Assembly (NCBI GenBank): GCA_018065125.1
Contig: JAGHTY010000076.1
Span: 1 to 46,417 of the forward strand
Origin: Candidatus Minthousia equi
GTDB lineage: Bacteria; Bacteroidota; Bacteroidia; Bacteroidales; Bacteroidaceae
DNA: 46,417 nucleotides
Reading direction: 5' to 3'
Shown here: in pieces, positions 15,029 to 24,780 of the stretch
Layout: every line of letters begins with the position of its first letter
Numbering within the stretch: position 1 is the stretch's first letter
Translations under genes and position numbers: made by a program
Notes under the pieces: generated by a model
The model's database searches: none
Told to the model about the DNA's origin: nothing
The model's input: only the letters and a program-made list of their open reading frames with translations

Positions 15029-16222
15029 ATGAATAATTTATCCGATCGTCTGTGCAGATTGGCACAGTCACAAACCTTGATGATGTCTCAGAAGAGCCAG
15101 GAACTGAAGGCTCAAGGTGTAGATGTTATCAACTTGAGTGTAGGTGAACCAGATTTCAATACTCCAGACCATATCAAGGAGGCTGCAAAGAAGGCCATCG
15201 ACGACAACTATTCACGTTACTCTCCAGTTCCAGGTTACCCAGCATTGAAGAATGCCATTGTTGCCAAGCTGAAGAATGAGAATGGATTGGATTACGAACC
15301 TTCTCAGATTCTTTGCTCAAATGGTGCAAAGCAGAGTGTTTGTAATGTAATCATGGCATTGGTAAATAGTGGTGATGAGGTAATTGTTCCTGCTCCTTAC
15401 TGGGTATCGTACACCGAAATGGTAAAGTTGGCAGATGGTACTCCTGTTATCGTTGAGGCTGGAATTGAGCAGGATTTCAAGATTACACCAGCACAGTTGG
15501 AGGCTGCTATTACCCCAAATACCCGTGCGTTGATTCTGTGTTCTCCAAGTAACCCTACCGGTTCTGTTTACAGCAAGGAAGAGTTGCAGGGATTGGCAGA
15601 GGTTATCCTGAAGCACCCACGTGTTATCGTTGTTGCAGATGAGATTTACGAGCATATTAATTATGTAGGTAAGCACGAAAGCATTTGCCAGTTCCCAGGT
15701 ATGAAGGAGCAGGCTGTTATCATCTATGGTGTATCAAAGGCGTATGCCATGACAGGTTGGCGTATTGGTTTCATCGCAGGTCCAGATTGGATTGTAAAGG
15801 GATGTAACAAGTTGCAGGGTCAGTACACCAGCGGACCTTGCTCTGTTAGCCAGATGGCAGCAGTTGCAGCCTATACCGGTAGTCAGGAGCCTGTAGAGAT
15901 GATGCGTCAGGCATTTGAACGCAGAAAGAACCTGATTGTGAAGTTGGCAAAGGAAATCCCAGGATTGGAAGTGAACGAGCCAAAGGGTGCTTTCTATCTG
16001 TTCCCTAAGTGTTCTTCATTCTACGGAAAGAAGGCTGGCGACCGTGTAATTGGCAACTCTATGGATTTTGCCATGTATCTGCTTGAAGAAGGTCATGTGG
16101 CAACTGTAGGTGGTGATGCATTTGGTAGTCCTGAGTGCTTCCGCATGAGCTATGCTACTAGCGATGAGAACATCGTAGAGGCAATGCGTAGAATCAAGGA
16201 ATGCTGTGCAAAATTGGCATAA
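15029..16222 (+). CDS. PLP-dependent class I/II aminotransferase, aspartate aminotransferase-like
   Basis: A 397-residue fold-type I aminotransferase. The start MNNLSDRLCRLAQSQTLMM at 15029 fits the family; the frame from 14996 overlaps the BI-1 gene and is rejected. Marks are INLSVGEPDFNTPDHI near the N-terminus, SPSNPTGSVYSKEEL, VVADEIYEHI (Asp pairing with the PLP pyridine), and the Schiff-base Lys237 in GVSKAYAMTGWRIGF. The C-terminal part has GAFYLFP and FRMSYATS with the carboxylate-binding Arg. This is the thermophile-type (I-gamma/beta) aspartate aminotransferase group; the exact substrate range cannot be read from sequence. Confidence 0.92.
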   Translation: MNNLSDRLCRLAQSQTLMMSQKSQELKAQGVDVINLSVGEPDFNTPDHIKEAAKKAIDDNYSRYSPVPGYPALKNAIVAKLKNENGLDYEPSQILCSNGAKQSVCNVIMALVNSGDEVIVPAPYWVSYTEMVKLADGTPVIVEAGIEQDFKITPAQLEAAITPNTRALILCSPSNPTGSVYSKEELQGLAEVILKHPRVIVVADEIYEHINYVGKHESICQFPGMKEQAVIIYGVSKAYAMTGWRIGFIAGPDWIVKGCNKLQGQYTSGPCSVSQMAAVAAYTGSQEPVEMMRQAFERRKNLIVKLAKEIPGLEVNEPKGAFYLFPKCSSFYGKKAGDRVIGNSMDFAMYLLEEGHVATVGGDAFGSPECFRMSYATSDENIVEAMRRIKECCAKLA

Positions 16223-16290
16223 AAAAGAATCAGATACCTAAAAAAGGGGATTATTTTTGGCGTTTTATCTAAAAAAATCCCTTTTTCCCT

Positions 16291-16319
16291 TTTGGGAATA
16301 ACAAAAATAAGTATCTTTG
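16291..16319 (+). promoter_or_regulatory. Promoter of the ferredoxin gene
   Basis: TTTG at 16291-16294, 17-nt spacer, TATCTTTG at 16312-16319. It implies a 5' UTR of about 40 nt. Confidence 0.6.
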
Positions 16320-16363
16320 CATTGAAGAATTTAACGTAACTAACTAATTTAAATTTTACTATT

Positions 16364-16531
16364 ATGGCATACGTAATTACTGACGACTGCGTTGCATGCG
16401 GAACTTGCATCGACGAATGCCCAGCAGGTGCTATCTCTGAGGGCGACAAGTACTCAATCAACCCAGATGCTTGTTTGGATTGTGGCACATGTGCAGATGC
16501 ATGTCCATCAGGCGCTATCCAGGAAGGATAA
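16364..16531 (+). CDS. 2x[4Fe-4S] ferredoxin, clostridial type
   Basis: A 55-residue electron carrier with two perfect CxxCGxCxxxCP clusters: C9, C12, C15, C19 and C37, C40, C43, C47. The sequence begins MAYVITDDCVACGTCIDECP and is typical of the low-potential ferredoxin that serves pyruvate:ferredoxin oxidoreductase and related enzymes in strict anaerobes. It has its own promoter and terminator, so it is monocistronic and likely highly expressed. Confidence 0.97.
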   Translation: MAYVITDDCVACGTCIDECPAGAISEGDKYSINPDACLDCGTCADACPSGAIQEG

Positions 16532-16560
16532 TTGAGCTAGAATTAAACACAAAATCAGAT

Positions 16561-16598
16561 ACGGTCAGGGAGAAATCCTTGACCGTTATTCTTTTATT
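16561..16598 (+). terminator. Ferredoxin terminator
   Basis: Stem ACGGTCAGGG with CCTTGACCGT (10 bp with one G-U) and loop AGAAAT, followed by a T-rich tract TATTCTTTTATTTC. It reaches the 3' end of the convergent phosphoesterase gene. Confidence 0.75.
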
Positions 16599-17442
16599 TC
16601 GTGAAGGTAAGGGTAATGTGTCCCATGTAGGCAGTATTCTTTCCCATTTGGTAAACAGGCGTTTCCTTGCCATCTAAGTTTCTTACGTAACGTGGTTTTA
16701 CCATGTATGTATGGGTGTGTCCGCTTAGTACTAGGTCGATGTATCGGCTATTTGCGATCATGTGCTCATCTCCGTCGGGATGGTTGACGTCATTTTGCCA
16801 GCCAAGATGAGAAAGACAGATAATCAAGTCGCATTTTTCTGTTTCTTTCAGATATGTGGCAATCTCATTAGCGCACTGAGCAGGATCAAGATAATCGATA
16901 CCTTTATAATTAACGTAGCGCACCATACCTTCTAGACGGGTTCCTAATCCAAATATGCCAATCTTCAATCCTTTGCGATGAAGGATAACATAGGGCTTAA
17001 CTACATCTTCAAGAATTGTTCCTTTCACTTGATAGTTGGCACAAACAATAGGGAAATGGGCCTGCAGGTAACGCTCTCGCATGTTTTCCTGCCCAAAATC
17101 AAACTCATGATTACCAATGGTGGCCACATCATATTTGCATAGGTTCATGAAGTCAACTTCTGTCTGCCCCTTAAATATATTATAATAAGGTGTGCCTTGT
17201 GAAAAGTCACCGCAGTCGAGCAACAATAATTCAGGATCTTTCTTGCGCTCCTGCTCCATGAAAGTAATGCGACGAACAATTCCACCTTTTCCCGCGTTTT
17301 GCTTTTCTGAGAAATTGTCAGGTAACGGTTCAATGCGGCTGTGCATGTCGTTAGTATGGTAGATGTTCAGTTCTATCTTCTCTTGTGCCCAAGTGGTGCC
17401 ACAAGTTATGATAAAAACAAAGATAAGTAATGACCTTAACAT
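16594..17442 (-). CDS. Periplasmic metallophosphoesterase, catalytic half of a split 5'-nucleotidase
   Basis: A 282-residue protein with a cleavable signal peptide (MLRSLLIFVFIITCGTTWAQ). The five metallophosphatase motifs are present in order: TNDMHSR, DCGDFSQG, GNHEFD, LSHLG and GHTHTY, so the di-metal site is intact. It matches the N-terminal domain of UshA-type 5'-nucleotidases and stops where their substrate-binding domain would begin. That second domain is encoded by the gene immediately upstream (gap of 6 nt). Likely role: dephosphorylation of nucleotides in the periplasm. The two products probably work together, which is inferred from domain content and adjacency. Confidence 0.9.
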   Translation of the reverse strand: MLRSLLIFVFIITCGTTWAQEKIELNIYHTNDMHSRIEPLPDNFSEKQNAGKGGIVRRITFMEQERKKDPELLLLDCGDFSQGTPYYNIFKGQTEVDFMNLCKYDVATIGNHEFDFGQENMRERYLQAHFPIVCANYQVKGTILEDVVKPYVILHRKGLKIGIFGLGTRLEGMVRYVNYKGIDYLDPAQCANEIATYLKETEKCDLIICLSHLGWQNDVNHPDGDEHMIANSRYIDLVLSGHTHTYMVKPRYVRNLDGKETPVYQMGKNTAYMGHITLTFTK

Positions 17443-17448
17443 GTTGTT

Positions 17449-18240
17449 TTATTTTTCAATGGTAAAACGACCTTCTATTTTGCTGTCGAGAACTTTTCCT
17501 TGTCGGGTTTGCTCTTCAACAAAATCCAGGAAAATGTGGCGCATGGTAATATCCTTAATGACAATGGGATTTTTCCATTGCTTGAACTCAGAGAAATCGT
17601 CATTGCCTTCTGCTATATAGTCCAAGGCAGCCAGTGTGTATGTTTTATCTGGGTTAACAGTTTCGCCACCAACCAAGGCACTTTGCAGTTGATTTCCTTT
17701 GCATACAATCTGTGCTCCCGACAGGGCGCCATCCTTTATCTCACATAGTTGCTGAAACAATTTAAGAATAGCGTCTCCTTTTACATGATACACGTAAATC
17801 ATATTCTCGAAGGGTGTGATTTCTATAATGTTACCAATTGTAACGTCACCTTCAGGAAGTGTGGTGCGGATGCCTCCAAAATTCAATACGGCAATATCAA
17901 CAGGTTCGTTCAGATATTGCTGAGCCCCCCAGCGCAAGGCATCAGAAACCAGATTTGATAGTTCGCTCTCAGGAAACTTCGACTTCATGGAGCGTGCACT
18001 TTTACCAATGATGGGAGAGGTGGCTTCGTCAACCTTTTTCTTATAATAATTCAGTAAATCCACAGCATGAGGATTGGGTGCAGCATCCAGTGACGCATCT
18101 ATTTCAATGCGCTGAAACGAAGCGTCTGCTAGATGGTAAGATGGTGCGCTGGCAACCATGGCATTCTTCGTTGTGTGGCAAGAAGAAAGCAGCAGTACCA
18201 ATCCCATTCCCCAGGAGGCTATGTTTGTATTTAGTTTCAT
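17449..18240 (-). CDS. 5'-nucleotidase C-terminal domain lipoprotein
   Basis: A 263-residue lipoprotein: MKLNTNIASWGMGLVLLLSS then Cys. I use the ATG at 18240; the longer frame from 18330 would start upstream of the promoter box at 18259-18266. The mature part is a 5_nucleotid_C domain: SELSNLVSDALRWGAQQYL, VDIAVLNFGGIRTTLPEGDV, GNIIEITPFENMIYVYHVKG, TYTLAALDYIAEGNDDFSEF. Those correspond to the substrate-binding half of UshA. It precedes the gene for the catalytic half, so the domain order in the operon is reversed relative to the usual fusion. It may bind the nucleoside moiety and tether the enzyme to the membrane. Confidence 0.88.
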   Translation of the reverse strand: MKLNTNIASWGMGLVLLLSSCHTTKNAMVASAPSYHLADASFQRIEIDASLDAAPNPHAVDLLNYYKKKVDEATSPIIGKSARSMKSKFPESELSNLVSDALRWGAQQYLNEPVDIAVLNFGGIRTTLPEGDVTIGNIIEITPFENMIYVYHVKGDAILKLFQQLCEIKDGALSGAQIVCKGNQLQSALVGGETVNPDKTYTLAALDYIAEGNDDFSEFKQWKNPIVIKDITMRHIFLDFVEEQTRQGKVLDSKIEGRFTIEK

Positions 18241-18258
18241 GATTGCTAATATTTTGAG

Positions 18259-18290
18259 CAAAGATACCCAAATTGACGAAAAGAGGCAAG
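18259..18290 (-). promoter_or_regulatory. Promoter of the split 5'-nucleotidase operon
   Basis: Minus-strand TATCTTTG at 18266-18259 with CTTG, one base off the TTTG box, at 18290-18287, spacer 20 nt. Its position supports the start codon at 18240. Confidence 0.6.
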
Positions 18291-18315
18291 AATTTCTCAA
18301 AAAAACGAATGAAGG

Positions 18316-18438
18316 TTTGTGAGTGTGCAAAAAAAGTAGTTACTTTGCACCCGCTTTCGCATTGGTCGCTGTCATGGGAAGAGTAACCTGATATGCCAAT
18401 GTCGGACGACACAACAATTTTTTAATGTATATTTCAAA
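18316..18438 (+). promoter_or_regulatory. rplS promoter and possible structured leader
   Basis: TTTG at 18316-18319, spacer 20, then TTACTTTG at 18340-18347 (one base off TAnnTTTG). The leader of about 85 nt has CATTGG 18360-18365 pairing with CCAATG 18396-18401, enclosing a 30-nt loop. Ribosomal protein genes often have autoregulatory leaders; whether this one binds L19 is unknown. Confidence 0.5.
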
Positions 18439-18792
18439 ATGGATTTAATTAAAATTGCTGAAGAAGCATTTGCTACTGGCAAGGAATTCCCAAAGTTTAA
18501 GGCTGGTGATACCGTAACCGTAGCTTACAAAATTGTCGAGGGTAACAAGGAGCGTGTACAGTTGTATCGTGGTGTTGTTATCAAGATTGCCGGTCACCAG
18601 AACAAGAAGCGTTTTACCGTTCGTAAGATGTCTGGTACTGTAGGTGTAGAGCGTATCTTCCCAATCGACTCTCCAGCTATCGAGAGCATCGAAGTAAACA
18701 AGATTGGTAAAGTACGTCGCGCTAAGTTGTACTACTTGCGTAAGCTTACCGGTAAGAAGGCTCGTATTGCTGAGAAGCGCACTAACGCATAA
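18439..18792 (+). CDS. rplS: 50S ribosomal protein L19
   Basis: A 117-residue protein with the L19 core: [46 protein letters not shown] and [20 protein letters not shown] followed by [13 protein letters not shown]. Length and sequence are standard. It lies at the interface of the ribosomal subunits. The gene is alone between its own leader and terminator, away from trmD and rpsP, with which it clusters in many other bacteria. Confidence 0.98.
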   Translation: MDLIKIAEEAFATGKEFPKFKAGDTVTVAYKIVEGNKERVQLYRGVVIKIAGHQNKKRFTVRKMSGTVGVERIFPIDSPAIESIEVNKIGKVRRAKLYYLRKLTGKKARIAEKRTNA

Positions 18793-18829
18793 TCAGTGCC
18801 CGAGTTTTTCTGACAAGAAAAATAAAATG

Positions 18830-18864
18830 GCCTACTTCAAAACTATTTTGGAGTGGGCTTTTTT
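18830..18864 (+). terminator. rplS terminator
   Basis: 13-bp stem with G-U pairs (GCCTACTTCAAAA against TTTTGGAGTGGGC), loop CTA, then TTTTTT. Confidence 0.85.
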
Positions 18865-18889
18865 ACTAAAAAACTAATCATTCACCAAT

Positions 18890-20923
18890 ATGAAGAGATT
18901 TCTTTCTTTTATGCTGCTGGCTTTCATGGCAGTGGCAACTTATGCACAGGTAACCTTTAAGGTGAGTCAGAAACAAACGGCTCCCGATCAGTTTGAACTA
19001 ATCTTTACCGGAAACATTGCCTCTGGCTGGCATATCTATGGCACTACAGAAAGCAATGGTCCTATTCCTACTACCTTTAACATAGACAAGAAAGAAGGTG
19101 TAGAACTAGTGGGTACGCTTACTCCATCTGTAAAGGCAAAGAGTCATTTCGATGAAATGTTCGATGCCAATGTCACCTATTTTGAAGGTGCAGTATCTTT
19201 CACTCAGAAGGTAAAGATCACAGGTGAAAAATACATGATAGAAGGTTATCTGGAGTATGGCTCTTGTAACGATCAGACTTGCATGCCACCTACTTCTGTG
19301 GATTTCAAGTATGAGGGCAAGGGTGTAGCAAAGAAAGAAGAAACTCCAGAAGAAAAGCTGGAAGAACAGCCTGTTGAAGAAGAAAAGGCAGAGGAAGTCG
19401 TTGCTGAAGATTCAGTAGCAACAGATACAATTGCTGAGGCATCGGAAGGTGATTTTGACCTCTATACTCCTGTAATTGAAGAACTAAAGCACTATGGCGA
19501 AGAAAACGACACCAAAGGTAAGGGCTTGCTGGCTATCTTTGCCCTTGGCTTTGTAGGTGGATTGATTGCGTTGTTCACTCCTTGTGTTTGGCCAATCATT
19601 CCTATGACTGTAAGTTTCTTCCTGAAGCGTTCAAAGAATGACAAGAAGAAAGGTATTCGCGATGCGTGCACCTATGGTGTTTCAATTGTTGTGATATACC
19701 TTGTATTGGGATTGGTGATTACAGGTTTGTTTGGTGCCAGTGCATTGAATTCTCTATCAACCAATGCTGTATTTAACATCTTCTTCTTCCTGATGTTGGT
19801 AGTGTTTGGTGCTTCTTTCTTGGGTGGATTCGAAATTACCTTGCCATCAAAATGGAGTAATGCTGTGGATAATAAGGCAAGCAACACCTCTGGTTTGCTA
19901 AGCATTTTCCTCATGGCATTTACCCTTTCATTGGTATCTTTCTCTTGTACAGGTCCTATCATTGGATTCCTGCTGGTAGAGATGGCCACATCGGGTAGCA
20001 TTGTTGGTCCTGCAGTTGGAATGTTGGGCTTCGCCATTGCATTGGCTTTGCCATTTACCTTATTTGCCTTGTTCCCAACTTGGCTGAAGAGTGCTCCAAA
20101 GAGCGGTAACTGGATGAATGTAATCAAGGTAACCTTAGGTTTCATTGAATTGGCATTCTCTCTGAAGTTCTTCTCGGTTGCCGACTTGGCTTACGGATGG
20201 CACTTGCTTGATCGCGAGGTATTCTTAAGTTTGTGGATTGTATTATTTGCCCTGTTGGGTGCCTATCTGATTGGTTGGATTCGTTTCCCACATGATGAAG
20301 ACGAATACGATGATGAGGGTAATGTAATTACAAATCCTCGTACCTCTGTTATCCGTTTCTTCATGGCATTGGTATCTTTGGCATTTGCCATTTACATGGT
20401 TCCTGGTCTTTGGGGTGCCCCTTGTAAGGCTGTAAGTGCCTTTGCCCCTCCTATGAATACTCAGGATTTCAACTTGTATGAAGAATCATCTGTCGAAGCA
20501 AAATATAAGGATTATGAAGAAGGCATGAATGCTGCTGCCGAGCAAGGAAAGCCAGTTATGCTTGACTTTACTGGATTTGGTTGCGTAAACTGCCGTCAGA
20601 TGGAGGCAGCTGTATGGACAGATGAGAAGGTAAAGGAAAAGTTGGAGAATGATTATGTGCTGATTTCTCTGTATGTAGACGACAAGACTCCTCTTCCTGA
20701 AATTGTTGAGGTAACCGAGGCTGATGGCACAATACGTAAGTTACGTACCGTAGGTGATAAGTGGAGTTATCTTCAGCGTACTAAGTTTGGCGCTCAAACA
20801 CAGCCATTCTATGTATTGCTGGATAACAATGGAAAACCTTTGAACAAGAGCTATAGTCATGATGAGAATGTAGATCACTACATTGAATTCTTGGATAAAG
20901 GTCTGGAGAACTACAAGAAATAA
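18890..20923 (+). CDS. dsbD: Thiol:disulfide interchange protein DsbD
   Basis: A 677-residue inner-membrane electron conduit that passes reducing power from cytoplasmic thioredoxin to periplasmic proteins. All three modules are present: a signal peptide and N-terminal beta domain with the reactive pair in GSCNDQTCMPP; an acidic Glu/Ala linker of about 45 residues; a membrane domain with the two essential cysteines at C232 (FTPCVWPIIPMT) and C353 (SFSCTGPIIGF); and a C-terminal thioredoxin domain with C565-V-N-C568 (GFGCVNCRQME) and a TQPFYVLLD cis-Pro region. The next gene follows after 9 nt. Confidence 0.94.
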   Translation: MKRFLSFMLLAFMAVATYAQVTFKVSQKQTAPDQFELIFTGNIASGWHIYGTTESNGPIPTTFNIDKKEGVELVGTLTPSVKAKSHFDEMFDANVTYFEGAVSFTQKVKITGEKYMIEGYLEYGSCNDQTCMPPTSVDFKYEGKGVAKKEETPEEKLEEQPVEEEKAEEVVAEDSVATDTIAEASEGDFDLYTPVIEELKHYGEENDTKGKGLLAIFALGFVGGLIALFTPCVWPIIPMTVSFFLKRSKNDKKKGIRDACTYGVSIVVIYLVLGLVITGLFGASALNSLSTNAVFNIFFFLMLVVFGASFLGGFEITLPSKWSNAVDNKASNTSGLLSIFLMAFTLSLVSFSCTGPIIGFLLVEMATSGSIVGPAVGMLGFAIALALPFTLFALFPTWLKSAPKSGNWMNVIKVTLGFIELAFSLKFFSVADLAYGWHLLDREVFLSLWIVLFALLGAYLIGWIRFPHDEDEYDDEGNVITNPRTSVIRFFMALVSLAFAIYMVPGLWGAPCKAVSAFAPPMNTQDFNLYEESSVEAKYKDYEEGMNAAAEQGKPVMLDFTGFGCVNCRQMEAAVWTDEKVKEKLENDYVLISLYVDDKTPLPEIVEVTEADGTIRKLRTVGDKWSYLQRTKFGAQTQPFYVLLDNNGKPLNKSYSHDENVDHYIEFLDKGLENYKK

Positions 20924-20932
20924 GATAAGCCT

Positions 20933-22231
20933 ATGTTGTGTAAGGAAGAACAGCAAAACATCATTGCGCTGATAAAGCGCGAGGTGGTTCCTGCCATAGG
21001 TTGTACAGAACCAACTGCCGTTTCACTATGTGTGGCAAAGGCAACAGAAACATTAGGCAAGTTTCCTGAAAGTATTGAGGTGGAACTTAGTGCCAATATG
21101 CTGAAGAATGCCATGGGTGTAGGCATTCCAGGAACAGGCATGATAGGTTTACCTATTGCTATCGCCTTGGGTGCAATAGTAGGCAAAAGTGATTATCAAC
21201 TTGAAGTACTGCGTGATAGTACTCCAGAAACTGTAGAGCAAGGAAAACAATTCATTGCCGAAAATAGAATAAAGATAGGCCTAAAGGATAACATTACCGA
21301 AAAACTCTATATAGAGGTAAAGGTTAAAGCTGGTGATGATTCTGCAACAGCCATTATTACTGGTGCCCATACTCATTTTGCCAAGATTGTCAAATGTAAT
21401 GGTGAGGCATGTGAAACCCTTTCACAAGATAGAGGTAGTGCAGATTCTGAAGGAAGCGCAGGAAATGTACCTTTGACTTTAAGAAAAGTGTATGAGTTTG
21501 CAACTACAACTCCTTTAGAAGAGTTGGAGTTTATCAATGAAGCGCGTACGCTGAATGAAAAAGCTTCTCAAGAGGCACTAAAAGGTAACTATGGCCATGA
21601 GTTAGGTAAAACTTTGAGTCGCCCATTAGGTAAAGGTATTATGGGAGACAGCATTTTCTCGCATATCCTTTCTGCTACCAGTTGTGCTTGTGATGCCCGA
21701 ATGGCAGGAGCCATGATTCCTGTTATGAGTAATTCAGGAAGTGGAAATCAGGGAATTGCTGCCACCATGCCAGTGGTGGTATTTGCTGAAGAAAATCACA
21801 ATACTGCTGAGGAACTGACACGTGCATTGATTTTAAGTCATCTCACAGCTATTTATATCAAGCAAAGTCTGGGACGCCTAAGTGCACTCTGTGGTTGTGT
21901 AGTCGCCTCTACCGGTTCAAGTTGTGGTATTACCTATCTAATGGGTGGAAGCTATGAACAGGTTGCTTATAGTGTAAAGAATATGATTGCCAATCTGGCA
22001 GGAATGGTATGTGACGGTGCAAAACCAAGTTGTGCCTTGAAAGTGTCAAGTGGTGTTTCTACTGCTGTGCTTTCTGCAATGTTGGCAATACAGAATCGTT
22101 ATGTAACCAGTTATGAGGGTTTGATTGAAGATGATGTGGACAGATGTATCCATAACCTTACCAGGGTTGGTGCTGATGGAATGAACGAAACTGATAGAAT
22201 GGTGCTTGACATCATGACACATAAACAATAA
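20933..22231 (+). CDS. L-cysteine desulfidase / UPF0597 (CyuA, YhaM) family protein
   Basis: A 432-residue protein of the Fe-S dependent serine dehydratase alpha-like family. Marks are EVVPAIGCTEPTAVSLC near the N-terminus, MLKNAMGVGIPGTG, GNQGIAATMPVV, and Cys-rich C-terminal segments GCVVASTGSSCGITYLMGG and GMVCDGAKPSCALK; the Cys in CTEP and those in the later motifs are candidate [4Fe-4S] ligands. Characterised members break L-cysteine into pyruvate, ammonia and sulfide. It is directly downstream of dsbD and ends at a strong terminator. Substrate assignment is by family. Confidence 0.88.
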   Translation: MLCKEEQQNIIALIKREVVPAIGCTEPTAVSLCVAKATETLGKFPESIEVELSANMLKNAMGVGIPGTGMIGLPIAIALGAIVGKSDYQLEVLRDSTPETVEQGKQFIAENRIKIGLKDNITEKLYIEVKVKAGDDSATAIITGAHTHFAKIVKCNGEACETLSQDRGSADSEGSAGNVPLTLRKVYEFATTTPLEELEFINEARTLNEKASQEALKGNYGHELGKTLSRPLGKGIMGDSIFSHILSATSCACDARMAGAMIPVMSNSGSGNQGIAATMPVVVFAEENHNTAEELTRALILSHLTAIYIKQSLGRLSALCGCVVASTGSSCGITYLMGGSYEQVAYSVKNMIANLAGMVCDGAKPSCALKVSSGVSTAVLSAMLAIQNRYVTSYEGLIEDDVDRCIHNLTRVGADGMNETDRMVLDIMTHKQ

Positions 22232-22265
22232 AAAAGGTTCCGAATAATTTCGGAACCTTTTTTTT
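22231..22265. terminator. Bidirectional terminator
   Basis: AAGGTTCCGA with TCGGAACCTT (10 bp) flanked by an A-run on the left and a T-run on the right. It serves the desulfidase-family gene on the plus strand and the GH94 gene on the minus strand, whose stop lies at 22267. Confidence 0.88.
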
Positions 22266-22266
22266 A

Positions 22267-24759
22267 TTAACCCATGATAACCTCAACTTCGTGTTTTCCT
22301 GGAGCGTGTTGAACATGTGTGCCCTCAATGGCAACACCATCAACGGTAATGCTCTTGACACCCTTCTGAACACCATTTGGATTCTTTACGGTGATGTTGT
22401 ATTCTGCACCGCGCAATACACGCTTAACAGTGTATTCCTTCATGGTACTTGGAATACATGGATCGATGAAGATTCCATCGTAAGCAGGTTTAACACCAAG
22501 AATGAACTGGGTAATGGTGTACCAGTTCCATGCTGCGGTACCAGTCAACCAAGAGTTCTTTCCTTCACCTGGTTTTGCGGCATCCTTACCTGCTACCATC
22601 TGACTATATACATATGGTTCTACCTTGTGTAAGGTTTGATCCTGAATCCATGCTGGACAAATCTTGGTGTAGTGTTCCCAAGCGTCATTACCACGTCCGG
22701 CAACAGTTTCACCAATGATAACCCAAGGATTGTTATGGCAGAAGATACCGGCATTTTCCTTGTAACCAGCAGGGTAAGAACTGATTTCACCCATTTCTAC
22801 ATGATAAGTAGTATATGCAGGCCAGTTCAAAACCATACCATGTTCGCAATCCAAGTGCTTCTTGCAAGCGTCAAGAGCCTTGTCAACCAAACCTTCTTCC
22901 AAACCGATACCAGCCATGGTACAGAATCCTTGGCTCTCGATGAAGATCTTTCCTTCTTCGTTATCGTTTGAACCAATCTTGTTTCCGTAGAAGTCGTATG
23001 CGCGCAGATACCATTCACCATCCCATCCGTGCTTCTTTACAGCCTCTACCATTGAGTCGATGCACTTCTGGGCACGAGCAGCCTCTTCGCCTTTACCCAA
23101 TTGCTGGCAAAGTTCCACGTAGTCTTTTCCTACCAATACGAACAAACCTGCAATCATCAAAGACTCTGCCTTGCTGCCTTCGGTCTTGTTCTCTGTAGTC
23201 TGGAAACTTTCGTTTGGATCCCATGAGAAACAGTTCAGATTCAAGCAGTCGTTCCAGTCGGCACGACCAATCAGTGGCAACATGTGAGGACCAAGGTTCT
23301 CAACAACGTGGTTGAAAGAGATTCGCAAGTGATCCATCAAAGGAACCTCGGTACCAGCTTCGTTATCCCAAGGAACCATTTCATCAAGGATAGAGAAATC
23401 ACCGGTCTCCTTGATATAGGCTACAGTACCAAAGATTAACCACATTGGGTCGTCATTGAAACCACCACCAATGTCATTGTTACCATGCTTGGTCAGTGGC
23501 TGATACTGGTGGTAACAACCACCATCTGGGAACTGAGTTGATGCAATATCAATGATACGCTCGCGTGCACGTGAAGGAATCTGGTGAACGAAACCAACCA
23601 AATCCTGGTTGCTGTCGCGGAATCCCATACCACGTCCAACACCACTTTCGAAGAAACTTGCGCTTCGACTGAAGTTGAAGGTAATCATACACTGGTACTG
23701 ATTCCAGATATTTACCATACGATCCAGACGCTCATCGCCAGAAGCAACAACGTACTTGTCCAACAGGTCATCCCACATCTGACGCAACTCGTTGTATGCA
23801 GCGTCAACGGCTTCTACTGTTGCAAACTTGTTGATGGTTTCCTGTGCTTTCTTCTTGTTCACGAAAGTTACATCACTTGCCTGAGAAGAAATCAGTTCGC
23901 CATTCTTCTTGCGTGCAATGTCTTCCTTACAGAATTTCTCATCTTGCTCGTTCTCAACATAACCCAACAAGAAGATGAAGTCCTTGCTTTCACCTGCCTT
24001 CAACTCAACTTCGATATAATGAGAAGCGATAGGACTCCAGCCATGTGCTAAGCTATTGCCTGGTTTGCCTGCCATTACACACTGAGGGTTTGCAAATTCA
24101 TTGTACAAACCGATGAATGACTCACGGTCGGTATCATATCCCTGAACAGGAACATTTACGCTATAGTATGCGTAGTGGTTACGACGCTCTTTGTATTCAG
24201 TCTTGTGGTAAATGACGTTGCCATCGATTTCAACCTCGCCGGTAGAGAAATTACGCTGGAAGTTTTCCATATCGGTAGCAGCATTCCATAAACACCACTC
24301 TGCAAAAGAGAATAGTTTAATGGTCTTGGTTTCACTAGTAGTGTTCTTCAAGGTTACCTTCTGAACTTCGGCCCAAGTTTTTAGTGGAACAAAGAACAGC
24401 ACGCTTGCCTCGATACCGTTCTTGCTGCCGGTAATACGGGTATAATTCATACCATGACGACACTCATAGCTATCAAGTGGAGTCTTGCAAGGCTTCCATC
24501 CTGGATTCCATACAGTGCCGTTGTCGTTGATGTAGAAGTAGCGACCGCCATTATCCATAGGTACACCATTGTAGCGATAACGTGTAATGCGGCGGAACTT
24601 AGCATCCTTGTAAAAACTGTAACCACCAGCAGTATTGCTAATCAATGAGAAGAAATCCTCATTGCCCAGATAGTTGATCCAAGGCCAAGGGGTTGCAGGA
24701 TCGGTGATGACGTACTCTCTGTTGACGTCATCAAAATGTCCGTAAATTTTGTTGCTCAT
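22267..24759 (-). CDS. GH94 cellobiose phosphorylase
   Basis: An 830-residue cytoplasmic enzyme (no signal peptide) that phosphorolyses cellobiose to glucose 1-phosphate and glucose. The N-terminal beta-sandwich starts [17 protein letters not shown] with [14 protein letters not shown]; the catalytic (alpha/alpha)6 barrel has GFRDSNQDL (substrate-binding), the general acid in [13 protein letters not shown] (D501-W-N-D504), ESFQTTEN, and the C-terminal [16 protein letters not shown]. The DWNDCLN form is typical of cellobiose phosphorylases; chitobiose-active relatives that I recall have DWNDGMN. It is the second gene after a GH3 beta-glucosidase gene, 21 nt away. Confidence 0.93.
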   Translation of the reverse strand: MSNKIYGHFDDVNREYVITDPATPWPWINYLGNEDFFSLISNTAGGYSFYKDAKFRRITRYRYNGVPMDNGGRYFYINDNGTVWNPGWKPCKTPLDSYECRHGMNYTRITGSKNGIEASVLFFVPLKTWAEVQKVTLKNTTSETKTIKLFSFAEWCLWNAATDMENFQRNFSTGEVEIDGNVIYHKTEYKERRNHYAYYSVNVPVQGYDTDRESFIGLYNEFANPQCVMAGKPGNSLAHGWSPIASHYIEVELKAGESKDFIFLLGYVENEQDEKFCKEDIARKKNGELISSQASDVTFVNKKKAQETINKFATVEAVDAAYNELRQMWDDLLDKYVVASGDERLDRMVNIWNQYQCMITFNFSRSASFFESGVGRGMGFRDSNQDLVGFVHQIPSRARERIIDIASTQFPDGGCYHQYQPLTKHGNNDIGGGFNDDPMWLIFGTVAYIKETGDFSILDEMVPWDNEAGTEVPLMDHLRISFNHVVENLGPHMLPLIGRADWNDCLNLNCFSWDPNESFQTTENKTEGSKAESLMIAGLFVLVGKDYVELCQQLGKGEEAARAQKCIDSMVEAVKKHGWDGEWYLRAYDFYGNKIGSNDNEEGKIFIESQGFCTMAGIGLEEGLVDKALDACKKHLDCEHGMVLNWPAYTTYHVEMGEISSYPAGYKENAGIFCHNNPWVIIGETVAGRGNDAWEHYTKICPAWIQDQTLHKVEPYVYSQMVAGKDAAKPGEGKNSWLTGTAAWNWYTITQFILGVKPAYDGIFIDPCIPSTMKEYTVKRVLRGAEYNITVKNPNGVQKGVKSITVDGVAIEGTHVQHAPGKHEVEVIMG

Positions 24760-24780
24760 TTTATTAAATTATTTTATTCG

